Shown piece after piece: positions 22,250 to 34,615 of a stretch of DNA of 64,000 nt. The translations under genes were made by a program, and so were the position numbers. Source of the stretch: Lumnitzera littorea (lineage: Eukaryota; Streptophyta; Magnoliopsida; Myrtales; Combretaceae); NCBI GenBank assembly GCA_024138015.1, contig JAMXBB010000007.1:66401422-66465421 (forward strand), read 5' to 3'. Each line of letters begins with the position of its first letter. The stretch's first letter is position 1. Below the pieces are notes generated by a model, which had not been told where the DNA came from, searched no databases, and saw only the letters and a program-made list of their open reading frames with translations.

Positions 22250-22785
22250 CTATTGGATGACTTATGTCTTCACTCATTTGGCGATAGCCAACATGTTTGC
22301 AAAACTGCAGCACTTATTTATAAGAATTATATTTAAAGTCTCGCTACTTTTGTTTTCATCATGATTGCCAAATTAACGAGTTATAGGCTGCATGATAAAT
22401 AAACTGACCTATGTTTTAGCCGAATGCAGTTAACGAACTACATAAATTAACCTTACTACCCAATAATGCAGCTAATCCATGCTTTAAACGGTTAACGGAC
22501 GGTATAAAATGATGGGTGTGTGAAATAAAACATGCCGAGAAACAAATAGTGTATGAAATAAAACATGCTAAGTAATAACTAACGTGTTAAATAAAACATG
22601 CTGACGAACAAAAGCGTAAAGCAACATACATATACCATACACACCGTGAAAGTGTAGTACGTAAAATTAAACGTATTAGAGATCTGTCAACTATTTTTGC
22701 TCAAGTGTCATAATCACTCGGCATTGCCTTGAATATATTTCAATTGATAATTACACGAGAATGCAATGTACCAATATAATAAGTC
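22250..22785. other. Spacer between integrase and antisense gene of element E
   Basis: No ORF. Short direct repeats around AATAAAACATGC occur three times at about 22525-22605. It forms the shared 3' side of the convergent integrase and antisense gene. Confidence 0.5.
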
Positions 22786-23460
22786 CTATGGCCTATCCTT
22801 AGATTCAGTAGAAGTGATTTTTAAATCAGTAGCTAGGGCTTCCTCAGCAACTAGGTTCTTGAAGCGGGCAACTTCTTTGGCATGAGCTTCATTGTCACCT
22901 TAATTCATGCTCTCGGTACCTATCTTGTTGCCTTCATCTTCATCGGCACTACTAACTTTGTCGTCGTCGTCAGCAAAGTCAAGACACGAGAGATCATAAT
23001 CAGGATAAAGCTTTAAGACCTCTTCTCTTGCCACTTGAACCCCCTCTAACAACTTCTTGCGTAGAAGCCTTTAGTATTGCCAACTGGGAGTGACTATATG
23101 GAGAGCTTCTTTAACTGATGGTCCCCTCCTCATAGTCTCCTCCAACTCGGCCACATGGCTCTATAAGTTTGAGTTGTTGGTCTCCAACTCCTTTATTTGC
23201 ATCCTGAGCTTATCTTCATCGTTGCTCATTATGCACTCTTCTTTCTTCTTTTATAACTCCTCTTTCAAGCCTTCAAACTTTTTGTACTGTTCTTCTATTT
23301 TAGCCTTCAGGCTAAAGATTTCATCGGCGGCGAGATCATTTGCCAATTTCTCGGCAACAAGTTCTTCCTTAAGCATTCTCGCCTCCATCTTAGCCTTAAT
23401 CCTCACATTCTTGGCAGCAGCAGTTTAAGCCTTTGATGTATTGTATGCATCTTCAACTTT

Positions 23461-23527
23461 CTACAGTAAATTTATTTAATACAATCAAGAATGATTGGGT
23501 ATGACAGACATAACTGAAGAAATTAAC
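23461..23527 (-). other. Candidate intron 3 of antisense gene
   Basis: The acceptor TTTACTGTAG at 23461 is clear. The donor is uncertain (GTTAAT at 23527 or GTTATG at 23514); only the second keeps frame but makes a very short intron. Confidence 0.4.
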
Positions 23528-23580
23528 TTCTTTGCCTCTTTGTTGGCCTTGTTCAAAGCTATCAAAATGTGGCTACTCAT

Positions 23581-23649
23581 CTAGAAAAGGAAATGTGTTA
23601 GTTACCCGAACGAATTCGATAATTAAAAGCAATGGTTATAGATATTCAC
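23581..23649 (-). other. Candidate intron 2 of antisense gene
   Basis: Donor GTGAATATC (ending at 23649) and acceptor CATTTCCTTTTCTAG (at 23581) bound a 69-bp segment. Removal joins AKLYD to MSSHILIALNKANKEAKK in frame. The acceptor has a strong pyrimidine tract. Confidence 0.55.
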
Positions 23650-24331
23650 ATCATACAATTTGGCCATGATATGGGCCTTATTGCAACTACCGATCCTGTT
23701 GACATCCTTCTTGGCGATATCTTTGTTTTTCGGAAGAATGATCCCTTCCATTAGAGTTAAAGATTTCGTCTTCTCTCCTAGGGTCGAGTCGATATCTGAA
23801 ATTTGGTAGCTCCAGCAAGGGACGAAGGACTTGCCAACCTCTTTGTTGGGGATGAATTCGATGCTACTGATTCCGAGAGCTTTAGAATGCATTGCCTCCT
23901 TTGCCCTTTCATCTAAGCCCCTGGACTTCTTAGTAGGTAGTTGGCCAACAAGTTCCTTCCCTGGTCTTTTGTCACCACTCGAAGTCGTCACAATCGCTAA
24001 TGATGAGCCTTCTACGATAATGGTATTTTCATCATCCTCACCGGGGCATGTCTCTCGATACTCGCCATCCCTCGACTCGATAGAAGTTTGAATAATCACA
24101 ACCGGAGGCTGCTTAGAATGAACAACCTCGGTCGGCAATGTTTTCTCGTTCTCCTTCAACCTCTTAACAAGACGAAAGATCTTCTGTACAGCCACCTGCT
24201 TTGCTACAACTGCCTTTGTGGCCTTCTTTGCCACAGCATGCTGAGTGGTATTTGCTGAGGTAGTCGCCCTCTTGTCAGCCTTGGATTTCTTTGCTTTGGC
24301 CTGAGCGAGTTACTCATTAGGATTCACCTTA

Positions 24332-24395
24332 CTAGCACTTATATATGCGATATGAGTAAAGGAATTAATATAAAGATGGGGAAAGATGAACTTAC
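24332..24395 (-). other. Candidate intron 1 of antisense gene
   Basis: A GTAAGT donor at 24395-24390 and a GTGCTAG acceptor ending at 24332 give a 64-bp intron that keeps the frame between EPCSAQK and KVNPNE. Inference from splice motifs and frame. Confidence 0.5.
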
Positions 24396-25388
24396 ATTTT
24401 TTGTGCTGAGCAAGGCTCAATGGCTACAATTCTCCCCCCAAGTCTCGAGAATAGCTTTCCTTGTGGCTATACTTAGCATGACAATAACTCATTAGCATAT
24501 CTTCTTTTTCAGAAAAGATTAGGTCTCCATTTTCATATCACCGTATAATCCTCTTGATGTCCTAGAAGAACATTTTGTTCTTCCTCTTCTCTTGAATTTT
24601 TCTTGCTGATGTTGTATCATTCAACATAAGATCTATATCTTTTGTATGGATTGGCTCAGTCTATTGGGTCCAGATGTCCAAGTCCTCATCAAACACTATT
24701 TATACGAATTTGTCATGCCACTTATGGATCTTGGATTCTAACACATCCATGAACTTGCACCTATGCCTCGTAGCGGTGAAGTACCACTTGTCAAGTTGCC
24801 TCCAGATAGTGAAGAAAAACCTAAACAACCAAAGCGTAGCCCTGACTTCATCTTCTTCACAAACTATCTCAAAAGCTGCTAGAAGGTTATATGTGTTTGG
24901 TGAGAACATACTCGGTGCGACTCTGAAGTAGTTGAAGAATCCTTAAACAAAAGCTGAAAAAGGGAAGCATAGCCTAAAATCCAGATATTTTAGGTATATG
25001 TGGAACTCGTGCTCCCTTAGGAAGCATACTTTCTCCCTATCTCTCAGCTTCCTCAAGTTCCATGTTTTAAGAAAATCTCGCTAGTACTGGTTGTACTTTA
25101 TGACAAAAACTCTGTCGACGAAACTAGTTGTACCATCAAAAGAGTCGCAAGAGTAGGCTATTTATTGTATAGATATCTTACTGAAGACCTCCCTTCGTTA
25201 TCCTTAAGATAATTATCCATAAGAAGCTCATTAATCCAAGTAAGTTTATCCCACCTTGCTTCCATACTGTTGGATGAACTGCTCGAAGAGCATGCCGCCT
25301 CACTCCTTATTTGGGGTAGAAAAGTAGCCTCAGTTTTTGTTGCCTCAGAATCGGATAGAATAAGTCAACAAGCAACTTTGTAAACCAT

Positions 25389-25872
25389 ACTTGAATGGTT
25401 GTATGAAATGAAATAACACAAGTTGAAGAATGTAAATTTGAAGATGAGAAAACAAATGAAAGTTTAAGACATAACCAGAGAAATGAAATCTAATTATGCA
25501 TAGTACCTTATATATGGACGACCCGTCTTCATAATTGTAAGTCTACTTTTGATAGTAATGATGAGCTAATTTGGAAATGTCGTAGATTGTTGACATGTAT
25601 TTTGTGACAAAAATCTGAAGGCTGACAACTTTCTAATAGTTATTAGGCCTGCAACAAAATGATGACCTAGACGACAAATGTCATGCCAGCAATTTCTTGG
25701 TTTCTCGAACGAATGGGAGTTTAGAAATGGCAACCTTTCGACTGGGATGTGATCCGTCCCACTTCCTATCTTGCTTGGAATCAATTTAAAGAATCAATCC
25801 TCTACTTAACCTTTAGTGCAATATATATCACTCCCTTTGTCGACTACTCGAACACGAGAGTTGGCGGGCAAA
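25389..25872. other. Spacer upstream of antisense gene, with polypurine tract
   Basis: Contains no recognised gene; ORF 25566-25784 (minus) has no known features. The last bases, GAGAGTTGGCGGGCAAA (25856-25872), form the presumptive polypurine tract before the 3' LTR. Any promoter of the antisense gene would have to lie here or in the 3' LTR. Confidence 0.45.
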
Positions 25873-26344
25873 TGTTGATAGTCAATTTTTGCTCATTTAG
25901 CATACTCATCCATTCGGCAACTGATATGTCAAATATATTGAATCTCTCGACATGCTTCTGGAAAAATAACGTACGACATTTATGCCCAATATCCTAAATA
26001 CGTTCTTTGTTTAAATTCAAGCCTATGGCACGAACAGTTATCATAAGCATGGTTATATTATATAACCGCTTACCTTCCCTACATACTAGGAAAGATGTCA
26101 AATCAAGAAACTTCCACATGTCTTAACAGTTATTCCAATAATTGCCTTAGACATTACAGCCAGCTATAAATATGGGAAAGAAAACTCCATGAGGGCTCTC
26201 TCTTTAATACTTCACTCACATACTTTTATATAAAGTCACCCTACTAACTTAGGCATCGTAGTGATCGTAATAAACTAGCCCCGGTACCAAGCATTTCATT
26301 CTTTTTTGCAAGATTTTTCTTGATCCCAAAATTCACCAACAACA
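25873..26344 (+). repeat. 3' LTR of element E
   Basis: Begins TGTTGATAGTC and ends CACCAACAACA, collinear with 16449-16919. Divergence between the two is visibly greater than between the LTRs of G2 or H, suggesting an older insertion. Confidence 0.92.
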
Positions 26345-27587
26345 TATTTCACTATCCATTTCACATTCATTTTGTTTCACTTGCACTTACTTATGACTCC
26401 AAAAATGTCTTTAATTCATGATTCATTAAGGGCTAAAGAATTCATAACCTGATTATAAACTTATAGTACCATTTCTTCTACTTTTTTTACACATATAAAG
26501 AACTTCTAAGATTGATCGCTAAAATACATCAGATCCTTTTATACCCCTAGCTACAAATATGTCAATCGTCATTATATTTGCACATGTCCGAAAGAATACA
26601 CTTTCATCGAAAAGCACAATTACATCTATTAAGAGATCATTGGGATATCTATATATATGAATAACTAACATAGGATCAATTTTAACTCTCAAGAAAACAT
26701 GATCAGCTATCATACTATATTCATAATTCAAATCACCCATAATAACCATTCATTCAAAAGAATTCCACCACATTTGTCTTCTAATTAATTAAGTATCATT
26801 TCCACTTGTTGATTTGGTACTTTATACTTCCATAGGAAAATAAAAAATAACAATCATCCGTATACCTTATCATTATCAAACTTTCCAATACTATTATCAA
26901 CTACTATCTTATATACTGTATTCTCGTTTTGCATATAATCTACTCCAACTGATCCAAGAATATGGAACCAATCAATAATCTTTGGAGGATAATCATCTAA
27001 AAATACATAACATATTAGTCGGATTATGAGTCATACTAATAGGGTCAAGTCTCTTTCTTCTACCTATTCTAAAAATATCTCATCAGTATTACTTAAGTTG
27101 CAATCTCTTGCTTTCTATTCATCTTTAATCAACGGCCCACAATATCACTATTATAATGAGAAGTCGAATTAATCTATGTTATCATCTATGTATCTTATCA
27201 TAACATCACAACTCCATCAACAAACTTTCCCCATAATCTCATCCATAGTATTAACATATCCCACTAATTATTTCTAGTAATATTCTCCACATTTCAGCTC
27301 TATGTTAAATAAGAGATTCTCCTTCATTCTACATAAATCACTTTAACTAACCACTAATTCTCCATTTTACTTGGATCACTCTATCTAATTATCCATTCTC
27401 CATGTGATCCCATAACTGAAGTTAAATTCAATTAACATTTATATTAATTTAGTGTTATAGTTACTACTTATCCTATAAGTTATAGTACAATACTTTAATA
27501 CCCACTTATTTTTACCTACTCTCAATGTATTCCTATAACGTCTCTATCTTTTAATTGTTTATTTCAAAGTGAGTTCACTAGAACTAC
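26345..27587 (-). pseudogene. C1 internal 5' region, heavily decayed
   Basis: Host DNA of C1 between insertion E and the C1 primer-binding site. On the minus strand it would hold the 5' UTR and gag, but no gag, protease or RT motif could be recognised. A 76-codon ORF (26519-26749) has no family features. Only about 3.6 kb of C1 internal DNA remains in total, less than a full element, so deletions are likely. Confidence 0.4.
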
Positions 27588-27600
27588 ACTCTGATACCGA
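27588..27600 (-). promoter_or_regulatory. Primer-binding site of C1
   Basis: The plus strand reads ACTCTGATACCGA; its reverse complement, TCGGTATCAGAGT, is one mismatch from the start of the initiator-Met primer site TGGTATCAGAGC. It lies just left of the right LTR, which sets C1 on the minus strand. Confidence 0.7.
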
Positions 27601-27601
27601 C

Positions 27602-29293
27602 TTAGAATTTTTATGCCCAAAAGCAATAGAGTCATAACAGTCTTGCCGTATAAACTATTCTAAGATAGAAGCTGACTATATAACCGCCATCTTAGACCTA
27701 GTTTACATAAGGCGTCTATGACTAATTTACTTTGAAGTAAATAGTTCATAAATTAAATAAATTATTTACCTAAGAAATTATGGAAATATATATACATTAA
27801 AATTTAAATATTATAATTAATGTTTGAAAAGTTTTATCATATTATATTTCCTAAGTAATACATTATTTGAAAATAGAAGTTTCTAAAACAAAAGCTAAAA
27901 CCTTAACAATATATCTGTTCTTCAAATGTATTTCCTTACTCCCTAAGATCCAGCAATTACTAGCTTCAGGGTAAATATACTTGTAACAACGTCTATAAGG
28001 ATGTGAGCAACTATAGCTTAGTAAGTTGGGACAAAGACTTAAGACTATACAGCAAACATAAACAAGATTATCAACCAAATTATTAGGCGCAATGCATGTT
28101 CAAGTAAATACCATCGTACGACGTTGTTTGGCCTATCATGAGATTAGAGAAATTGCACCCACTTTAATTCGGGTTAAAGAGTTTCCGTTAATGCAACAGC
28201 TCACAACCAAACCTAGGCTTATGCAATGGAAACACTGATCCTCTCACGATTACCTTCGAACCATTGACTTTACTCTTATCACGACCTTCTCACCTGTCAC
28301 TTAAATCAACCAAGGATAAAGAAGGGACCAATTATACTATCCAGTACTATTTATTTTAAAGGGATCGGTATTTGGCTAAACAATCCTAATGTTCCCTTAA
28401 TAGGTGCAAATCCAATTTAGAATTATAAGTCATATATTTAGTTAAATCTGATTTAAGGTGTTTAATCATTTTAAACAAATCACACAAATACAAGCTAAAG
28501 CAGCAAATTAGAATCATATCAGCAGCTTAAAACAAGCACATGCGCATGGCCAACTATCTAACAAACATGATCAAGTACAATTTCAATCCTCTAAGTACTA
28601 CTAATTAGTACTTCGAAATATAGTAACTTATTAATCCTAACTTACTTAAACTCCTCGCTTACTCATTTGAGGTACGACTCACTTAGGCCATTACCGATAA
28701 TCCTAATATTATAAATATTGTTTTAGTGCGTATATGTAACTATCTTATATAAACTTCATTCTATTGTTCCTTTATGTTATCCTTAGTTTAGGATATTTAG
28801 TATACTTAATTATTCAGGTTTTTAAGTCTTTTAAAGTTGTTTCTAATTTAGGTTGAGTTCTGATTCAGTTTTGAAGTCAGTTTTTGAATTAGGTATTTAA
28901 CACAGTTTTCTAATAGGGATTTTATACACAAACCCTAGGAAGTTATTCTGACCTATAATGTGAAATTAATCACATTATTTTTAGATATCCTAAATATTAT
29001 TTTTGGTCTCTAACCAATGTTCTAGTCTACGCAGTATATTTTAATCCTAATTTAACTACCGAATTTACTCTCTCTATGGGAAAATCTTACATTTTACATA
29101 TAATTACCCTCATTTAAGTTTCCTACTAGATTTATTACATATTTCTATTATAAGTATATTATCAATTTTAACTTAATATTTTCCTACTCTTCAATTTCTT
29201 ATACTCATATATTATACATTATCACCAAATATGTACATAATATACATATACACATCTAATATTCTCGTCACTTCAAATATCACCTCTCAACTT
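27602..29293 (-). repeat. Right (5') LTR of C1, cut by insertion of G1
   Basis: Aligns with 1181-3193, sharing for example AAGATAGAAGCTGACTATA and ACCAAATTATTAGG. The start is blurred (TTTTTATGCCC instead of TGTCATGCC). It ends abruptly at 29293, where the G1 LTR begins; the rest of this LTR must lie beyond the right end of G1, outside the window. Confidence 0.85.
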
Positions 29294-31841
29294 TGTTAAG
29301 CTTGGTTTTTCACCTCTCGATTTTTTAAAATTTAAGTTTTCTCTAAACCAATTAGTATTAAACCCTTACCCATTTAATACCAACCTTTGACTAGGGTTTA
29401 AGAAAGCCAGTTTTTTATACTTTGAAAACGTCTTGGAGTCACCACTTGACCAAGTCGAGAAAAAAGAGTTAAGTTATAATTAATTTGGTAGATTTTTTGT
29501 AACTTAGCCACTGATCTTTCGATAAAAACCGATTTAAAAAAAAAAACGATTCTAGAAACCCAAAGACTTCGATTTATGGGTTATGTTTTTAAAACTCTTA
29601 TGGGTACCATTAACTTTCTAAATTTAACCTTCATCTTAAAAATCACTTTTTAATTTCATGTAGTAGAACTCAATTTATTCATTACTCTAATTGGCTAAAC
29701 GAAGTAATCTAAACTAACAAAGAATATTTTTTTTTTACCGTCACCCCGTACGTACCTACGTATCCGCTATTTGAGATCAGACGTACGTAGTTCTTTTATG
29801 AAAACTTTAACGAGTGAAGTTGATTTTAATTTTGAAAAGCATGCTAGATTTACATTTTTCGTTCAATTTGGTTTATTTGAGAAAATTTCTAAGAAAGAAT
29901 GTTCTAAATTGGATTTTTTATTTATTTTTGAAAAAATTCTAAAATGCCCTAAATTTGAATATGGATTAATTTATTTTTCTGATTTTGGAAAAACGTTTTT
30001 CTAAGTGATAAAATAATTATTTATTCATCAACCTACTTATTTTTATTTTTATTTATTTATTTTTCCTTGTTTACTTATCTTTTTTTTTATCTATTTCTGT
30101 TATACTAAATAAATAAGTAAATAAACTATTTTCCTGTCTTTCTTTCTTTTTTTCTTGTTATTATTTTTTTCAGTTTTCTTCTTTTTTCCTTCTTTTTTTC
30201 TTTACATTATAATACAATTTACATTTACAGTAAAAAATGGAATAAATAAATAAAAAGAGAAAAAGGGAATCGAAAAACAAAACAAAGGAATTCAAATGGA
30301 TAAGGCCAGACCAAATAGCAATCAGGCAACGCGGATCTTGGATTCGATATTTGCGTCGAATCTGGGGTGGGACTTTGGATCCATGTCAGGCTCTAGTGTC
30401 TTCAATAGCAGCAACGACGGTAGAAGGCGGTTCAAGCTGTTCTAGTGGCCAATGTGAGGGGGAGAAGAATGTTTCGTATGTTTTAGATTGAGGATAGGGG
30501 GTATACTTGATGCCTTGGCTAATGGAGGTAGTTTTAATGGTGGTTAGAGTTTGGGATGTTGGTGGTGAGGGTTTGGCTACAATAGTTTGGTAGCGTTGCT
30601 AGGGGGCACGGTTGTGCTCAAGGGTGGTTAGGCTCGGAAGTTTGTGAGGTAAGGAGGCTAGTGAGGGTAGTGGTGTAGCTCGAAGTTGAGTGGAGAGAGA
30701 GATAGTGATTCGAAGAGAGAGAAGGGGCTTGTAGATTGATTCTGTAGCTTATGAGTGATTATCTGGGGTTATGTGTACTCATAAGCCCCTTATTTATACA
30801 TGAATTTAGCAAATGAACAAGGAAATTAGAAATTAGACTTAAACGAAAATGTTTGAAAATCCAATTTTTTTTTTTTTTAATTTTGAAGCTCGATTTGAAT
30901 GCTCCATTGACTGAATTTGGACATGTTATTAGGTTCAATTCAAAGAAAGCTACATGGTAAACACAATTAAAGCAAGGAATTACGCGTGTATGTATCAAAT
31001 CTGTGTAAAAATTGGCTCTAAAGTGAAGAAAGTAGGTTGTTCTTAACAAGGAAAGAGGAAGAAAATCCGGAGAAAATGAGGGAAACTAAGAGAAAGAGGA
31101 GGGAAGTGCTAACGTGGCGCTAACGTGGCACTACGTCAGCCAACATAACCAATCCCAACTTACCACGTGTCACCATATGACACATGGCAGTTAACGTGGC
31201 AGTACGTCAGCATGTTATCCAATCCAATGATGCCATGTGTCAGGATACGTGACGTAATCAGATCCTGACATATAGCAGTCCCTAATGTGATAAAAAATGA
31301 AAAAAACTTTGTATGCCTCCACCAAGATTCGAACCCTTGACCTCATGTTCATACCCAATAATAAGTCTAAGTGTTTATTCACTAGGCCATTAGCCTGTAC
31401 CATATCCATATCTGCAATACACATATGGACTAGGTTATCTTGGGCTAGATTCAAATCTAAGTCTAGTTTCAACGGCCCAATTTCTAAACCTACTTCAAAA
31501 CTAAAAAATCTACCCTAATAAAATGTTATTTTCTAAAATCCTCTATTTTTTTTTTCAATTTTTTGTTTTTTTAAATTCTTTCAAATTTTTTTAATTTTCT
31601 AAATTTCTCATTTTTGGGTTTCTTTCTAAATTTCTTATTTTTTGACATTTTTTTTCCAAATTTATTATTTTTTATTCTTTTTCTTGTTTTTGCATTTTTT
31701 TCGTATTTTCTAAAATTCTTATTTTTTTTAAATTTCTTATTTTTAGGTTTTCCATTATTTCCTATTTTTTATATTTTTCCTAATTTGAAACCTATTGAGG
31801 AAATAAAATAAAATAAAAGGAGCAAAAATTGGTTGTCTACA
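29294..31841 (-). repeat. 3' LTR of G1
   Basis: Runs TGTTAAGCTTGG to GGTTGTCTACA, 2548 bp. It is collinear with 61651-63683 and more distantly with the G2 LTRs. It contains poly-T stretches, a GC-richer part at 30300-30760 and a tRNA-like A/B-box pair at 31326-31389. Several GTGGCA/ACGTGTC repeats lie at 31110-31260. Confidence 0.92.
31326..31389 (-). promoter_or_regulatory. tRNA-like A and B boxes in G1 LTR
   Basis: On the minus strand TGGCCTAGTG (31389-31380) is followed about 44 bp later by GGTTCGAATC (31335-31326), close to Pol III A- and B-box consensus. The equivalent part of the G2 LTRs keeps both (A at 43058-43044, B at 43003-42991). It may derive from a tRNA or SINE; use as a promoter is unproven. 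Confidence 0.5.
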
Positions 31842-31854
31842 ACTGTTCCTCTTT
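31842..31854 (-). promoter_or_regulatory. Polypurine tract of G1
   Basis: The minus strand reads AAAGAGGAACAGT directly before the 3' LTR. The G2 counterpart is AAAGAAGAGCAGC (43479-43491). Confidence 0.6.
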
Positions 31855-31984
31855 ATGGTGAAATTTGAACAAAACTTTGCCACAAAGACAAAAAAATGCT
31901 ATTTTTGCCCCTAGGATGACTTTGAAATGACTAATTAGTTATTCTAAACTCGATCTACTTAGGATTTTGGTGAAGAAATGAAAC

Positions 31985-32650
31985 TCGATCGTGCCTCTCT
32001 AGGCTCACTAATCTAGGTAGGGGTATCTTTATAAGATAAGTAATCATACTCAAGAATTGAATTTGAGAACCTGGTCGTGCTTCACTAGACTCACTAACCT
32101 AAGCGAAAGCGTCTTTTAGAGATTAATAACCCTAATTTGGGATCGATCTAAAACCTAGTCGTACCTCAGTAAGCTCATTAACTTAGGTGGGAGCGTCTCT
32201 TAGGGACTAGCTATCTTAACTTAGGATTAATCTAAAACCTGGTCGTGCCTCACTAAGCTAATTAACCTAGGCGAAAGCATATCTTGGGGACTAGCAACCT
32301 TAAGTGGGGATCGATCTAAAACCTGGCCGTACCTCATTAGGCTCACTAACCTAGGTGGGAACGTCTCTCGAAGATTAGCAACCCTAAGTTGGGATCGATC
32401 TAAAACCTAGCTATGCCTCATTAGGCTCACTAATGTAGATGGGAGTGTATCTCAAGGACTAGCAACCCTAAGCTGGGATAGATCTAAAACCTGACCGTGC
32501 CTTACTAGGCTCATTAACCTAGGCGAGAGCATCTCTTAGGAACTAACAACCCTAATCTGGGATCGATCTAAAACCTAGTTGTGCCTCATTAGGCTCATTA
32601 ACCTAAGCAAGAGCGTCTCGAGGGGACTAGTAACCCTAAGCTTGGACTTA
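31985..32650 (-). repeat. G1 3' UTR tandem array, about 85-bp unit
   Basis: Seven to eight copies marked by GGGATCGATCTAAAACCTGG, each followed by TCGTGCCTCACTAGGCTCA, then GAGCGTCTC and CTAGCAACCCTAA. The same unit forms an array in G2 at 43975-44870. Confidence 0.9.
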
Positions 32651-33429
32651 ATGCTATGCCTTACGGGCCTACCAAAATGCCTTATGGTCTTGCTAAAAGA
32701 ACATGGAAAAGAGACTTAGTTAAGATCGTACCTTAAAAGGCTGGCTAAATAGTAAATGCAGTCAATTGGGAGTAAAATCTGGTCTAAATGCAAGTGCAAG
32801 ATTCAAAAATCAGTATGCTAACATTGTATGGAAATACTTACTTAATCTCTGTTGATAGGGCCTAAATTGCTAAACCTTTTTGAAAAGCCCCATCAAAATT
32901 GACTGGCTCATGTTTTGGTCCTTTGTTATCAACCCAGATGTTCTTAATACAGAACGTTTGAGATTCGGTCATCTCTCTTTTGAGAAATCATGGAAATTAA
33001 GTCAATGCAGAATGCCACCCACTGTTTTTGTCTTTTTAGAACTTTTATGAATTGAAGCCCTCATTCCCAACTAATGAATGTCTGTTGTAGGGCGATTGCT
33101 TACTTGGATTTCACATTTCCCTAAAAAATAAATAATAAAGCTCCCCATTGAGAGGGATTAATCTGCAATATAGTATTTCCAAAAGTTTTATCAATTACCA
33201 AAGTCCTAGATCTCACTTCTTAACTTCTCTCGTGTTTTCAGTGTATGGGTTCGATTAAATGGAGTAAAGGGAGTTGGACCTTTCAATGGAGAAGGTGATT
33301 AGTCCAATGTCGACAATGGCCAAGGATACTAACTTTGCTTGCAAATAATGAAAATTAGACTACAATGACATTCAGAATGACTGGAATTTTTGTGTTTAGA
33401 GTAAAAATTTCTACTGACTTCTCATGGAT
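32651..33429 (-). other. G1 region between integrase and the 3' array
   Basis: No ORF or repeat was recognised apart from short relatives of the array (GCCTTACGGGCC, GCCTTATGGTC at 32655-32690). It represents the 3' UTR of the element. Confidence 0.5.
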
Positions 33430-34615
33430 AGTACAATTTTACAGCATTGGCATTTATAGGGTCTCTCAAATCTAGACCATCTATTTGAGACAAAATCAAA
33501 GCCTCTTCTAGTATTATTCACTTCTCGACATAAGAGCCTCCAAATTAGGAGCAAACTTCCCTCTAGAGTCTTGTGCATTAGGGAGAGCCTTTCTCAACAC
33601 CAGGTCACCTTCTTTGAAGTTCTGAGGTCATACCCTTTTGTTGAAAGCCTGAGCCATTCTTTGTTGATAACACTGATTATGACACGAGGTTATTAATCTC
33701 TTTTCATCAATCAAATTTAACTACTCGATGCGTTTCCTTACCCAATTGGCTTCATTATACCAAAGAGTAAGGTGTTGCCCCAATCGACATTCTAATGGAA
33801 GTCTGATGAGCCATGATTGCAAATGGTAACATCTCGTGTTAGTCCTTATATGTAACAGTCATTTTATCAATGATTCTTTTGAGGTTTTTGTTAGCTGCTT
33901 CAACGGCTCCATTCATTTGGGGTCGATAAGGAGTAGAGTTCCTATGGATGATCCGAAAATGTTGGCACAATTCTGACATGAGCTTGTTGTTGAGATTGGT
34001 GCCATTATTAGTGATGATCATTTCTAGAGTCCCGTATCAGGCTAAGATGTCTCTCCTGATGAACTTAACCATGACCCCTTTAGTAACGCTTAAGTAAGAC
34101 GAAGCCTCAACCCATTTGCTAAAGTAGTCAATGGCAACTAGTATGAAGCGATGCCCATTAGATGCTTTTGGAGTAATCAGCTTTATGATATCTATTCCCC
34201 ACATTGAAAAAGGCCACGGTCCTAGGAGTAAATGTAGTTCTCAAGGAGGGGTGTTTATCTTATTTGTATAAACTTAGTATAAGTGATCATGCTTAACGTG
34301 TTTGATGCAATCACTTTCCACTATTGATCAATAGTACCCTAGCCTCATAATTTTCTTAGCCAGCATGTAACCATTCATGTGAGGGCCACACACTCCTTCG
34401 TGTACTTCTTTCATTAACTTCTCAGCCTCCTTGTTGTCCATACACCTTAAGAGTGTACGGTCAAAAAAGCATTGATATAAGGTGGACTCGCTTATTAAGA
34501 ATTGAGTGACCAATCTTCTAATCATCCTTCTGTCCTTTTTCTCGACCTTCTCAGGGTATGTGCCTTGTTGTAAGAATGTTTTCACATCATGATACCATGA
34601 CTTTTGGTCATTCAT
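33430..34615 (-). pseudogene. G1 integrase
   Basis: Starts near MNDQKSWYHDVKTFL (34615). The zinc-binding part includes HEGVCGPHMNGYMLAKKIM, then a decayed His/Cys knuckle. The core keeps VEA in NGAVEAANKNLKRI, while the block before it reads IITNNGTNLNNKLM; the second catalytic Asp is Asn (codon 34009-34007). A C-terminal GDLVLRK-like run lies near 33590-33630, and the coding trace fades near MPML at about 33440. Many stops. The integrase would act on cDNA in the nucleus. Confidence 0.85.

Larger units (their letters stand above)
22786..25388 (-). pseudogene. Antisense gene of element E with gypsy-type-transposon-like domain and coiled-coil tail
   Basis: On the minus strand, coding-like DNA runs from about 25388 to a TAG at 22786. 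The N-terminal part is acidic and Ser-rich (EAACSSSSSNSMEARWDKL). Next is a domain at about 24650-25060 with FSPNTYNLLAAFEIVCEE, TLWLFRFFFTIWRQLDKWYF and IHKWHDKFV, which resembles the plant domain called putative gypsy-type transposon (Pfam PF04195, from memory). A 203-codon open stretch (23623-24234) is basic and Lys/Ser-rich. The C-terminus is a long coiled coil (KNVRIKAKMEARMLKEEL, LRMQIKELETNNSNL). Joining needs three short GT-AG introns. Stops at about 24705, 24300, 23427 and elsewhere show decay. Such antisense ORFs are known in Tat-lineage elements; their function is not. Confidence 0.65.
16449..26344 (+). mobile_element. Element E: full-length Tat-type Ty3/gypsy retrotransposon with antisense gene
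   Basis: This 9.9-kb element is inserted in C1. Two 471-472-bp LTRs enclose gag, protease, RT, RNase H, a second RNase H and integrase on the plus strand, then a gene on the opposite strand before the 3' LTR. The second RNase H between the first and integrase marks the Tat lineage. The polyprotein is interrupted by many stops and a frameshift at RT, so E is dead. Flanking pentamers GATCT (16444-16448) and TATTT (26345-26349) do not match, so the target duplication is lost or was altered. Confidence 0.9.

Noticed and set aside
23090..24091. Plus-strand ORFs at 23090-23428 and 23831-24091
   Set aside because: They are Ser/Leu-rich shadows of the antisense gene, whose minus frame has the domain-like composition.
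26519..26749. 76-codon minus ORF in C1 as a gag or protease piece
   Set aside because: No active-site or knuckle motif, and no homologue elsewhere in the window.
31985..32650. Regular repeats suggesting a CRISPR array
   Set aside because: Units of about 85 bp are homologous throughout, with no unique spacers, and the context is a plant retrotransposon 3' UTR.
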